From: Ruminococcus flavefaciens
GTDB taxonomy: Bacteria > Bacillota > Clostridia > Oscillospirales > Ruminococcaceae
Direction of reading: 5' to 3'
DNA length: 64,000 nucleotides
NCBI GenBank assembly: GCA_002373775.1
Contig: DFJW01000007.1
Location: forward strand, 1 to 64,000
Part shown: positions 1 to 8,500 of the stretch, piece after piece
How the letters are laid out: every line of letters begins with the position of its first letter
How positions within the stretch are numbered: the stretch's first letter is position 1
Program-made: the position numbers and the translations under genes
Notes under the pieces: model-generated
Database searches by the model: none
The model's input: only the letters and a program-made list of their open reading frames with translations
Told to the model about the DNA's origin: nothing

Positions 1-103
1 GGTGGTACTCAGTGTGAAATTGGTTTGGTTATATCATATAAGTCCGAAAATGGCAAGAGGCGCGGGAAAATATATGCCGAATGAAAAACTCGACCGCGAT
101 CAT

Positions 104-134
104 ATGTAGGGGCGGCGTTCCGCCGTCCGGGATC
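104..134. repeat. Short GC-rich palindromic repeat, copy 1
   Basis: A GC-rich element containing GGCGGCGTTCCGCCGTCC folds into a short hairpin (GGCGG with CCGCC). A close copy occurs at 30265..30298. Both lie in intergenic DNA just beyond the end of a minus-strand gene. It may be a dispersed intergenic repeat of the genome; its function is unknown. The rest of bases 1-159 shows no gene. Confidence 0.5.
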
Positions 135-159
135 GCAGAAAAGCGGGTTTAACAGAAGA

Positions 160-810
160 CTATTCATCCCGCAGGAACGCGAGCAATTCAGCGTGACTTA
201 TCTCGCATATATCAGAAATATCCTGTCTGCACACAGAGAAGACGGTCCGGTAATTCATCCGGCTGAAATAGCTGAGACCGTTCTTGGTATACCACTTTTC
301 ATAGACAGGGACGAAAGACGTGTTTTTCAGGTCATACACAAGACCGGTGCCGGACATTTTCCCGTAAGCCTCCTTCATGGTCCACACAGCGGTGAATTCT
401 GCATCCGGATCAGAAGAATTTTCGATGTGCGCAATTTCATTTTCAGAGAGGACATTGGAGAACAGTTCTTTCTGATAGCTGTTTACAGTTTCGATATCCG
501 CACCCGTCTCATTTTTTGAAATGCTGCATATGACGCCGCCTGAGCAGTGTGAAAAGCTGAAGTGAACGTCCGGATTTCCGCAGATGTATGGCTTGCCTCC
601 TGCTCGTATTGAGAGTTCCGGGAACACTCTTGTTCCGTACTCACGCATTAGACCGCAGCACAGCAGAAAATAAGCAGTGCGGCTCAGAAGTCTGTCTGAA
701 AGCCGTTTGTACCTGACGGCTTTCGCAAGTCGCGCATCAGGGAGCAGATGGTCAAATTCGGATTCGCTGTTCCAGATGCAGCTGCAAGGATCATATAAAA
801 GATATATCAT
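160..810 (-). CDS. Sfp-type 4'-phosphopantetheinyl transferase
   Basis: This 216-residue protein should transfer 4'-phosphopantetheine from coenzyme A to the serine of carrier domains. The clearest targets are the aryl and peptidyl carrier domains of the divergent NRPS operon. The family signatures are present: FSFSHC in the substrate region, GADIE (Mg2+ and CoA binding) and WTMKEAYGK near residues 145-153, which carries the catalytic Glu and Lys. The length fits the Sfp/EntD class rather than the ~120-residue AcpS class. The start codon at 810 is preceded by GGAGGA, and a perfect sigma-A promoter lies at 838..866. Divergence from the NRPS operon with a shared regulatory region supports joint control. 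The assignment is secure; the partner choice is inferred from context. Confidence 0.93.
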   Translation of the reverse strand: MIYLLYDPCSCIWNSESEFDHLLPDARLAKAVRYKRLSDRLLSRTAYFLLCCGLMREYGTRVFPELSIRAGGKPYICGNPDVHFSFSHCSGGVICSISKNETGADIETVNSYQKELFSNVLSENEIAHIENSSDPDAEFTAVWTMKEAYGKMSGTGLVYDLKNTSFVPVYEKWYTKNGLSYFSRMNYRTVFSVCRQDISDICEISHAELLAFLRDE

Positions 811-837
811 AGTCGTTCCTCCGTAAATACAGAATAG

Positions 838-866
838 ATTATAGCATCATTGAAGCGTGATGTCAA
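838..866 (-). promoter_or_regulatory. Consensus sigma-A promoter of the phosphopantetheinyl transferase
   Basis: On the minus strand TTGACA and TATAAT are separated by exactly 17 bases, a full consensus match. The -10 box is 28 bases upstream of the start codon. Confidence 0.85.
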
Positions 867-876
867 TTCGTATATT

Positions 877-894
877 AGTTAGCTACAGTTAACT
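877..894. promoter_or_regulatory. Imperfect palindrome upstream of the PPTase promoter
   Basis: The 18-base stretch AGTTAGCTACAGTTAACT matches its own reverse complement at 14 of 18 positions. It begins 11 bases upstream of the minus-strand -35 box. It shares GTTAG/TTAACT elements with the palindrome at 1063..1078, so the same regulator may bind both. This is inference; no regulator gene lies next to it. Bases 895-1027 between the two control regions show no gene. Confidence 0.45.
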
Positions 895-1027
895 TTTTTA
901 AGTGTGACACCGTTTAACGGATGATGAACGACAGCAGAAATGAGCGGCATCCGGAATAAGTGTGAACAAAATTCAAACAACAGATAGGAATAATTGTGTT
1001 GAAGTATACAAAGGAAAATCACTCAGA

Positions 1028-1056
1028 TTGACAAATGTAAAACAGGGTGATATACT
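1028..1056 (+). promoter_or_regulatory. Sigma-A promoter of the NRPS operon
   Basis: TTGACA and TATACT are spaced by 17 bases, and the first gene starts 58 bases after the -10 box with GGAGG as ribosome binding site. No other strong promoter was seen before the end of the exporter genes, so this probably drives 1114 to 15389. Confidence 0.8.
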
Positions 1057-1062
1057 TTAATC

Positions 1063-1078
1063 GTTAGCGTTAACTAAC
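1063..1078. promoter_or_regulatory. Operator-like palindrome over the NRPS transcription start
   Basis: GTTAG-N6-CTAAC forms a perfect 5-base inverted repeat starting 7 bases after the -10 box, where transcription should begin. This is a classic repressor position. The TTAG/CTAA arms recall DtxR/IdeR iron boxes, so iron-responsive repression is one possibility, but that is inference from the motif and the metallophore-like NRPS. Confidence 0.5.
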
Positions 1079-1113
1079 TATTTTATATTCTTGGACTTTG
1101 GAGGACACGAAAA

Positions 1114-1866
1114 ATGACGGATTCAGAGATCAGGCGGCATTTTCCGCTGTGCAGATCAATAAACATCGGCAGAGACATACTGCTGTGTTTTCATCACGCA
1201 GGCGGCAGCGCATTGATATTCAGACCATGGACTAAGTATGATCTGTCATTTGATATCGTGCCGGTCGAGATATCTGGCAGGGGGACCAGAAGCGGAGAAA
1301 AAATAGCCGGTTCGGTAAATGAAGCAGCTGAGGATTCTGCATCAGCCATAGCAGAAGTGTTCGGGGACAGGAATATATACATATACGGCCACAGTCTCGG
1401 TTCGGTTATCGCGTTTGAGACAGCCAACCGACTCTCGGACATGGGGATAGAAGTTCAGAGACTGTTTGCCGCCGGACGTGCTGCACCGGATCATCCCGAG
1501 CCTTCGCCTTACAGATGTTCAATGGGGCTTGATGCACTGAAAGCTGAACTCAAAAGGATAGGCGCGACTCCGGAAGAAGTACTGGAAGACAGATACTTCA
1601 ATGAGAATCTGCTGCCGGTGATATACAGCGATTATAAGATAAGTGAGGAATATGCCTACAGCGGCACAGCTGTAAGATATCCGATAACAGCATTATGCGG
1701 CAGTGAGGATACGGATGCGGATATGTCTCTCATGAAGGGGTGGGGGGATATGACTGACAGCGATTTCAGCATATACGAATTTCCGGGCGGTCATTTCTTC
1801 CCTTATCAGGACAGCAAGGTGCTGAAAACTATCTCCGGAGAGATAATGACATTAAAAGTACATTAA
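1114..1866 (+). CDS. Type II thioesterase (Ser nucleophile)
   Basis: This 250-residue alpha/beta hydrolase belongs to the external (type II) thioesterases of NRPS clusters, which remove misprimed or stalled acyl groups from carrier domains. Visible features are FHHAGGSA near residues 28-35, the nucleophile elbow GHSLG with Ser94, an acid residue in the GSEDTD region, and the terminal histidine in FPGGHFFP. The start has GGAGG nine bases upstream. It is the first gene of the NRPS operon, and the next gene starts 11 bases later and is a second, diverged thioesterase. Because the synthetase lacks its own thioesterase domain, this protein may instead perform or share product release. The sequence cannot separate editing from release. 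Confidence 0.88.
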   Translation: MTDSEIRRHFPLCRSINIGRDILLCFHHAGGSALIFRPWTKYDLSFDIVPVEISGRGTRSGEKIAGSVNEAAEDSASAIAEVFGDRNIYIYGHSLGSVIAFETANRLSDMGIEVQRLFAAGRAAPDHPEPSPYRCSMGLDALKAELKRIGATPEEVLEDRYFNENLLPVIYSDYKISEEYAYSGTAVRYPITALCGSEDTDADMSLMKGWGDMTDSDFSIYEFPGGHFFPYQDSKVLKTISGEIMTLKVH

Positions 1867-1877
1867 GGAGTAATTGC

Positions 1878-2660
1878 ATGAAGAATAAATGGATCGTTCA
1901 CGGGACGAAAAACGAGAATGCAGAAGTCGAACTCATCCTGTTCACATATGCAGGAGGCAGCCCGAGCGTGTTTGCACCGTGGAAAAAACTTTTCAGCAGT
2001 TCGGTAAATATAGATCCCGTGCTTTATCCGGGAAGAGAACTGAGGAAAAATGAGCCTATGCCTGAGAACGTGAGAGAACTGGTGAAGAGCTTTGTTGAAG
2101 AGAATGAGAAACTGTTTTCAGGCAGTTTTGCATTTTTCGGACATTGCACAGGTGCTTTCATCGCATATGAGACTGCGAGGTATGTGCAGGAGAAATATGG
2201 AAGATCGCCGGTGGCGTTCATTGCATCCGGATCAGATTCACCCGGGATAACTGATCTGACAAGCATCCTGAAAGATGAGAATGGCTGTGAGGTATCGGAT
2301 GAAGAACTTGCTCACCGCATGGTGAAGATAGGCATAGTTACTCCGGATTTTGTCAAGGACAGCAACTTCATAAACTATTACATGCCGATATACCGCAATG
2401 ACTTGCTGATGCTCGGAAGATCGGATGCCTCATCACGGGATAAGCTGGACTGCGATATATATACTCTTCACGGCGACGAAGATGATTTTATAACTGAGAA
2501 CGGACAGCAGGACTGGAAGAACTACACAACCGGGACACTCTATTCGGATACATGCCCCGGAGGTCATTTCTATATCACATCCCGGAAGGAAATGACAGTT
2601 GAAAAGCTGGAGAAAGCTATAATGAATTCGATGAAAGGCAGAGGTAAGACAAATGGCTAA
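1878..2660 (+). CDS. Thioesterase-family hydrolase with Cys nucleophile
   Basis: This 260-residue protein has the same fold and length as the preceding thioesterase (FTYAGGSPS near the N-terminus, acid in HGDEDD, histidine in PGGHFY). Its nucleophile elbow reads GHCTG, with TGC encoding Cys90 where Ser is usual. Cys-type thioesterases are known among NRPS release domains that form strained or transferred products, where a slower-hydrolysing thioester intermediate favours attack by another nucleophile. A chain-releasing or acyl-transfer role is therefore plausible here, in a pathway whose synthetase has no terminal thioesterase domain. The reading frame is intact, so this is not decay. Its end overlaps the next gene by 8 bases, indicating translational coupling. 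Confidence 0.85.
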   Translation: MKNKWIVHGTKNENAEVELILFTYAGGSPSVFAPWKKLFSSSVNIDPVLYPGRELRKNEPMPENVRELVKSFVEENEKLFSGSFAFFGHCTGAFIAYETARYVQEKYGRSPVAFIASGSDSPGITDLTSILKDENGCEVSDEELAHRMVKIGIVTPDFVKDSNFINYYMPIYRNDLLMLGRSDASSRDKLDCDIYTLHGDEDDFITENGQQDWKNYTTGTLYSDTCPGGHFYITSRKEMTVEKLEKAIMNSMKGRGKTNG

Positions 2661-3936
2661 CAGATACAGATTATTCGGTATGCAGGAACTCATGATAAAT
2701 ATGACGGCAGGAGATGACAACTGCATCATAAATCCCGGCGGACTGCATATCAACGGTGAACTCAACTTTCAGAAGCTTGAAAAGTCAATACAGAAGCTGG
2801 CGGATGAGAGCGATGCTATGCGCTTTGTATTTCACCGCGATGCAGAATCGGGAAGGATATACCAGTCCATTCTTGACAAATACAAATACAAGCTTGATGT
2901 CAGGGACTGCATCGGCAGCACTTATGAAGAAAAGCATGAATTCATGACGAAGGATGTACAGAAGGTCATGAAGCAGGTCGAATACCTGCTTGACGACGAT
3001 GTTAAGTGGAAGTGTGTGCTGTACCGTTTCAGCGATGAAGAGTACGGACTCTGGTTCATAATCAATCACCTTGTATCGGACGGACTCAGTGTTTCGAACG
3101 CCATAACAAGGATAGTTCTTCGCTACAACAATATACCGCTGCCTCCTATGGCGAAGTATATAGACTACATCAAGGAGCAGTACAAGCTTGAAAAGGATCC
3201 TGAGTGCCTCCAGCTGAGACGCGATTTTGTAGCAAGCGTAAAAGACTACAGACAGCCGATCAGCAGTGCAGGTATCGGAAATACGGAAGGTTTTTACAAG
3301 GAAGTATCGTCATTACCTACAGAAGGCATGAAGAGATTTGCACGCAGCAACAAGATGAGCCTTTTCCATGCGTCGCTTTTCCTTTACCATGCGGCACTTT
3401 CAGTGACTTTCGGAAAGCCTGATACAATGATAGGAGTTGCAGTGGGAGTGCGAAAGCTGAAGCACATGTTCTCGATCGGCGAATATCTCAGCGGATTCCT
3501 TGACAGGCTCACATTCAAGGACAGCGACATGATGCACGATATGGCTGTGAAATGCAAGGATCAGTTCCTCAGGGAGAGCAAAAGGGACTACGCACTCTAT
3601 AATTCGTTCAGAAAGGGAACGCTGTTCACCATAGCGTACCAGAATTTCTCTGAAGACGAAAAGAAGATCATCATGGGAAAAGCGAGTGCAAAGCCCTATG
3701 AAGATCAGGAAAAGTACATGAAGGCATTTTACTGGAAGGGACTCTGCATAGACGCATATGAAATGGAGGAAAGGATCTCCTATATGGCTGGAGTTGATGA
3801 AACGTTGTTCTCTCCCGACACGATGAGAAAGATGAAGACGGCGTTTGAGATCGGAGAGAAGTGTCTTTCCGGAAAAGATATGACCTACAGCGAATACTGC
3901 GCGGCAGTAGAAAAAGCATTCCGACAGAATTCATAA
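2653..3936 (+). CDS. Free-standing NRPS condensation-domain protein
   Basis: The protein has 427 residues, the length of one condensation domain, with no attached adenylation or carrier domain. The active-site motif is N138-H139-L-V-S-D143-G144, a variant of HHxxxDG that keeps the catalytic second histidine and the DG pair. Free-standing condensation enzymes such as VibH join a carrier-bound acyl group to a soluble amine. By analogy this one could release the aryl-thiazoline chain onto an amine or pass it to the separate carrier protein at 12205. The N-terminal third, with a His-x3-Asp-Gly loop at residue 139, fits the chloramphenicol-acetyltransferase-like fold. The C-terminal half is diverged. 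An inactive or docking role cannot be excluded. Confidence 0.75.
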   Translation: MANRYRLFGMQELMINMTAGDDNCIINPGGLHINGELNFQKLEKSIQKLADESDAMRFVFHRDAESGRIYQSILDKYKYKLDVRDCIGSTYEEKHEFMTKDVQKVMKQVEYLLDDDVKWKCVLYRFSDEEYGLWFIINHLVSDGLSVSNAITRIVLRYNNIPLPPMAKYIDYIKEQYKLEKDPECLQLRRDFVASVKDYRQPISSAGIGNTEGFYKEVSSLPTEGMKRFARSNKMSLFHASLFLYHAALSVTFGKPDTMIGVAVGVRKLKHMFSIGEYLSGFLDRLTFKDSDMMHDMAVKCKDQFLRESKRDYALYNSFRKGTLFTIAYQNFSEDEKKIIMGKASAKPYEDQEKYMKAFYWKGLCIDAYEMEERISYMAGVDETLFSPDTMRKMKTAFEIGEKCLSGKDMTYSEYCAAVEKAFRQNS

Positions 3937-3963
3937 CACAAACCACACCTGAAAGGATAAATA

Positions 3964-5565
3964 ATGAGAGAAACCGATTACATCAAGAGAGACAGTGAAT
4001 ACTATTTTACACTTGAGAACGCCCCTGAAAAGCGCACGATAGGAGAAATGCCTGCAATATGGGCGGAGAAGTTCGGCAGCAGGACTGCATTTGTCGCCGA
4101 TGATGAAGAGATATCCTACAATGAGATGTCTGCGAAGACCGATCTTCTTGTCAAAGGATTCCTTTCGCTGGGAATAAAAAAAGGCGATCACGTCATCGTA
4201 CAGCTCCCGAATACGGCGTCATTCATATACACCATGTTCGCGCTTGAAAAGATAGGCGCATTGCCGGTCATGACTCTGCCTGCACAGCGTGTGTCTGATC
4301 TCAGAGGCATATTTGAGACAGTATCACCGGTCACATACATAATACCTGAGAGCTATCTGGGCTACAATTACAGCGAAATGGCGAAGCAGATGAAGGAGAT
4401 CACACCTTCACTGCGCTATATCATCTGCGACGGAGAAATGGAAGATACGGTCCGTTTCAGCAGCCTGTTCCTTGAAGGTGCAGCACCTGAATATGAAAAG
4501 CCGGCGTACAATGATATCGCACATCTTCTTCTCTCGGGGGGCACGACAGGAACACCGAAACTCATACCGCGCTGCCATGCTGAGTATCTTTACAACTCAG
4601 AGAAAGCAGCTGAGAGATGCGGGGTTACGGAGGACGATGTTCTGCTCATAGCTATACCGGTCTCACACAATTTTTCCCTTTCAGCATTCGGCATACTCGG
4701 CGTGTTCCTGAACGGAGGAACTGTGGTGCTTTGTCCGTATCCTTCAGTTGATGAGATGCTGCCGATGATAGAGGACTGGGGCGTGACTGCACTTCAGCTC
4801 GTTCCTGTGCTTGTATCCGCACTTATTGATACGGTCAGCTGGGACGATTCCTGTGACATCAGTTCACTGAGGATAATAGTTGTAGGCGGATCGGTATTTG
4901 AAAAGGAACTTGCGATGAAAGTCGAACCGGAACTTGACTGCAAACTGGTACAGGTATTCGGAACGGCAGAGGGCATAATCTGCATGACATCTCTTGATGA
5001 CAGCTACGAAGTTTCGGCCTCCTGCCAGGGAAAGCCCATATCGGAATTCGATGAGATACGCATAGTGGATGAGGGACTCAACGACCTTCCGCAGGGCGAA
5101 CTCGGCGAATTCATTGAGCGCGGAGCTTACACGATACACAACTACTACATGGCGTCTGACGAAGTCAATTCTGCCGCATTCACGCCTTCCGGATTCTACC
5201 GCACCGGAGATAAGGCGAAGATCGACGAAAACGGCAATCTTGTAGTAGTCGGAAGGATAAAGGAGCAGATAAACAAAGGCGGAGAGAAGATAATGCCCTC
5301 AGAGGTCGAAGAAAACCTCTGCAAAGCTGATTTCATACGCGACGCAGCAGTAGTCGGAGTACCGGATGAAGTAATGGGGAGCAGGATATGCGCCTTTATA
5401 ATATCTGACAGGGAGACCACCCTCGAAGAGGTCAGAGCTTTTCTCAAATCACTTGGAATGGCGGATTACAAGATGCCTGATTCAGTTTATCAGATATCCG
5501 ACTTCCCGCTGACAAAGGTGGGAAAAGTTGATAAAAAAGCACTTGAAGAACAGGCGAAAGCATAA
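3964..5565 (+). CDS. Aryl-acid AMP ligase (DhbE/YbtE family)
   Basis: This 533-residue stand-alone adenylation enzyme should activate an aromatic acid as its adenylate and load it on the N-terminal aryl carrier domain of the next gene. Motifs include LSGGTTGTPK (phosphate loop), VFGTAEG, YRTGDKA, the hinge region GRIKEQINKGGEK and the C-terminal GKVDKK lysine. The HN pair typical of aryl-acid enzymes is present (H235-N236). By alignment from memory to DhbE, the residue matching Ser240 of dihydroxybenzoate enzymes, or Cys in salicylate enzymes, is Ala241, and Tyr236 is Phe237, so the substrate may be neither classical acid. The gene starts 27 bases after the condensation gene. No isochorismate or salicylate synthase gene lies in this window. 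Confidence 0.87.
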   Translation: MRETDYIKRDSEYYFTLENAPEKRTIGEMPAIWAEKFGSRTAFVADDEEISYNEMSAKTDLLVKGFLSLGIKKGDHVIVQLPNTASFIYTMFALEKIGALPVMTLPAQRVSDLRGIFETVSPVTYIIPESYLGYNYSEMAKQMKEITPSLRYIICDGEMEDTVRFSSLFLEGAAPEYEKPAYNDIAHLLLSGGTTGTPKLIPRCHAEYLYNSEKAAERCGVTEDDVLLIAIPVSHNFSLSAFGILGVFLNGGTVVLCPYPSVDEMLPMIEDWGVTALQLVPVLVSALIDTVSWDDSCDISSLRIIVVGGSVFEKELAMKVEPELDCKLVQVFGTAEGIICMTSLDDSYEVSASCQGKPISEFDEIRIVDEGLNDLPQGELGEFIERGAYTIHNYYMASDEVNSAAFTPSGFYRTGDKAKIDENGNLVVVGRIKEQINKGGEKIMPSEVEENLCKADFIRDAAVVGVPDEVMGSRICAFIISDRETTLEEVRAFLKSLGMADYKMPDSVYQISDFPLTKVGKVDKKALEEQAKA

Positions 5566-5575
5566 GGGGAGCAAT

Positions 5576-8500
5576 ATGGAAACAAAAACATACTCACTTG
5601 ACGATCTGATAAATGACATTTTTGAAGTCAGCGGCATAAAGATAACAGACGGCGGCGTCAATCTCATCGAGACCGGACTTGGTTCACTGCATGTAATGCG
5701 CCTTGCGAACAAATGGCGCAAGGAGGGATCATCGGTAACATTTGCAAAGCTGATATCCGAACCCCGTCTTGAAGGCTGGCTGAAACTGGTGAACATACCG
5801 AGAAAAGCCGGGAAAAAGGCAGGTGCTGCACGTCAGAAGAAAGTTATCGACAGATTTGCTCCGTATGATATGACAGACGTTCAGTATTCCTACTGGATAG
5901 GCAGAAAGAAGAATCAGGTGCTTGGCGGAGTAGGCTGCCATGCGTATCTTGAGATACTCTGCAAAGACATAGACGCAGACCGCCTGAACACAGCATGGAA
6001 GAAACTTGTGCTGCATCATCCGATGCTTCACACAGCTTACAATGAGAACGGACAGCAGCAGCTGGTCAAGGATTATGAGCCGGAAGACATCACTATCAAC
6101 GATCTCCGCCATATGAACGAAGATGAAGCGGAGAAGAAGTTTGCCGAGATACGCGACACTATCTCGCACAGGGTGTTTGACATACTCCACGGCAGAAATG
6201 CAGCTGTCACACTTACCTTCATGCCGGACGGCAGAAAGATAATGCACTACGATATCGACCTGCTCGCAGCTGATGTCCAGAGTTTCCAGAAAGTGCTTGA
6301 TGACCTTGCACTGCTGTATTCCGGCGGAGAACTCCCGGCGGTATCAGCGGAATGGAATTTTGCGCAGTACCTTTCAGAGAATAATTCCCGCGGATCTGAG
6401 GAATATCTGGAAGCCGAAAAGTTCTGGAGCGAAAAGGCGGCAGAAATGCCCGGCAAGCTGGAACTTCCGGTAAAAGTACGTCCTGAGGACATAAAGAACG
6501 TGCGCTTCAATACACGCCGCAGGACAGTTCCGGAGAATGAATGGAGCAATTTCAAGAAGATAGCGGAGAGCATGAATATCACGCCTGCAATGGGACTTCT
6601 GGCTGTATATTCTATCATACTTGAAAGATGGAGCGCCAATTCGAAATTCGTCATCAATCTTCCCATATTCAACAGAAACACCGGCTATCCGGGAGCAGAT
6701 GAAGCAGTTGCGGATTTCTCGAATATCCTCATCCTTGATTTCGACCTCACATCTCCCCGTGGATTTGCGGAATATGCAGCAGGCATACAGCAGAATTTCC
6801 ATGAGAGCATGAAGCACTCCTGCTATTCCGGAGTTGACGTTGTGAGAAAGCTTGCAGCTGACAACAGCGCTGAAAGCTGCCCTGCACCGGTAGTTTTTGC
6901 CTGCAATCTCGGCTATCCTATCATAAGCGACAGTGTGCGCAGCAATTTCGGTGAACTCAATTACATGCTCTCACAGACTCCGCAGGTATGGATAGACTTC
7001 CAGATGTATGACCAGACTGACGGAGCAGTTCTCCTCAAATGGGACAGTGTAGATGAGATATTCCCTGACGGAGTACTTGACAGGATGTTCGATGCTTACC
7101 TTGAGTATCTGAGCCGACTTGCAGCAGATCCTGCTGAATGGAAAAAAGTGCCTGTAGTGAGCGGAGCTGATGCTGAGAACCGCAGGCTTGCTGAGATGCA
7201 CGTTGAGGAAAAGGATATCCCGGAAAAGAACCTCATAGACGGTTTCATAGAGAATGCTGACAGGACACCGGAAGCGGCAGCTCTCATAAACTGCGTGACA
7301 GGAGAAAAGATAACGTATCAGCAGCTGTACGGAATGGCACGGAATATCGCAGCAGAACTTGTAAACTCAGGCATGGAGCCCGAAGAGCGTGTTGCGGTCA
7401 CACTTCCAAAGGGCAATTTACAGATAGCGGCTGTACTTGGCGTACATATGGCAGGCGGCTGCTATGTTCCCGTAGGTGTAAAACAGCCGGCAGAGAGGCA
7501 GCGCAAGATTTTCAACACCGCAGGCATAAGATTTGCGATAGTCGGCAGTGATACAGCTGACGGAGGACAGTACGAAGGAATAACGAGGATATGTGCAGAG
7601 AAAGCTGCATCAGCTGAAGCAGCCGGTTTCAAGCCGGTGCTCAGCAGTCCTGATTCTGAGGCATACATAATATTCACATCCGGTTCCACAGGAGAACCCA
7701 AGGGCGTAGTGATACAGCACAAGTGTGCATATAATACCATTGCAGACATCAACTCGCGCTGCAATGTCGGAAACGGAGACAGTATACTTGCAGTTTCCGC
7801 ACTTGATTTCGACCTCTCGGTATACGACATATTCGGCATGCTGAATGCAGGCGGAACGATCATCACGATAGATGAAGCTTCCAAGCGCGATTCCGAGAAG
7901 TGGCTTGAAGCTGTCAGCGAGTACAGTATAACGATGTGGAATTCTGTACCGGCGATACTTGATATGCTGCTCGTGTCCGCTGATATGAAATGCCGCGAAC
8001 TGACATCTCTGCGCAGGGTATTCCTTTCAGGAGACTGGATAGGACTTGATATCCCGGCAAAGCTTAAAAATGCAGCTCCTGCATCTGAACTCACTTCCAT
8101 GGGAGGAGCAACAGAAGCTTCAATATGGTCGAACTGGTACGATGTAACTCTTCCACTGGACAGTGAATGGAACTCTATACCTTACGGAATGCCTCTCACC
8201 AACCAGAAATACAATATCCTTGATGACAATCTCAGAGGCTGCCCGGAATGGGTGACAGGAGAACTGGTCATCGGCGGAAAGGGACTTGCCAAGGAATACT
8301 GCAACGATCCTGTCCAGACAGACGCGCACTTCTTTACCGATGAAAACGGCGAACGCTGGTACAGGACGGGCGATCTCGGAAGATTCCGTGAGAACGGCAT
8401 AATAGAATTCCTCGGAAGAAAGGACTTCCAGGTGAAAGTCCGCGGACACAGGATCGAACTCGGCGAGATAGAGACAGCGCTCAAAGGCTGCCCGACAGCC

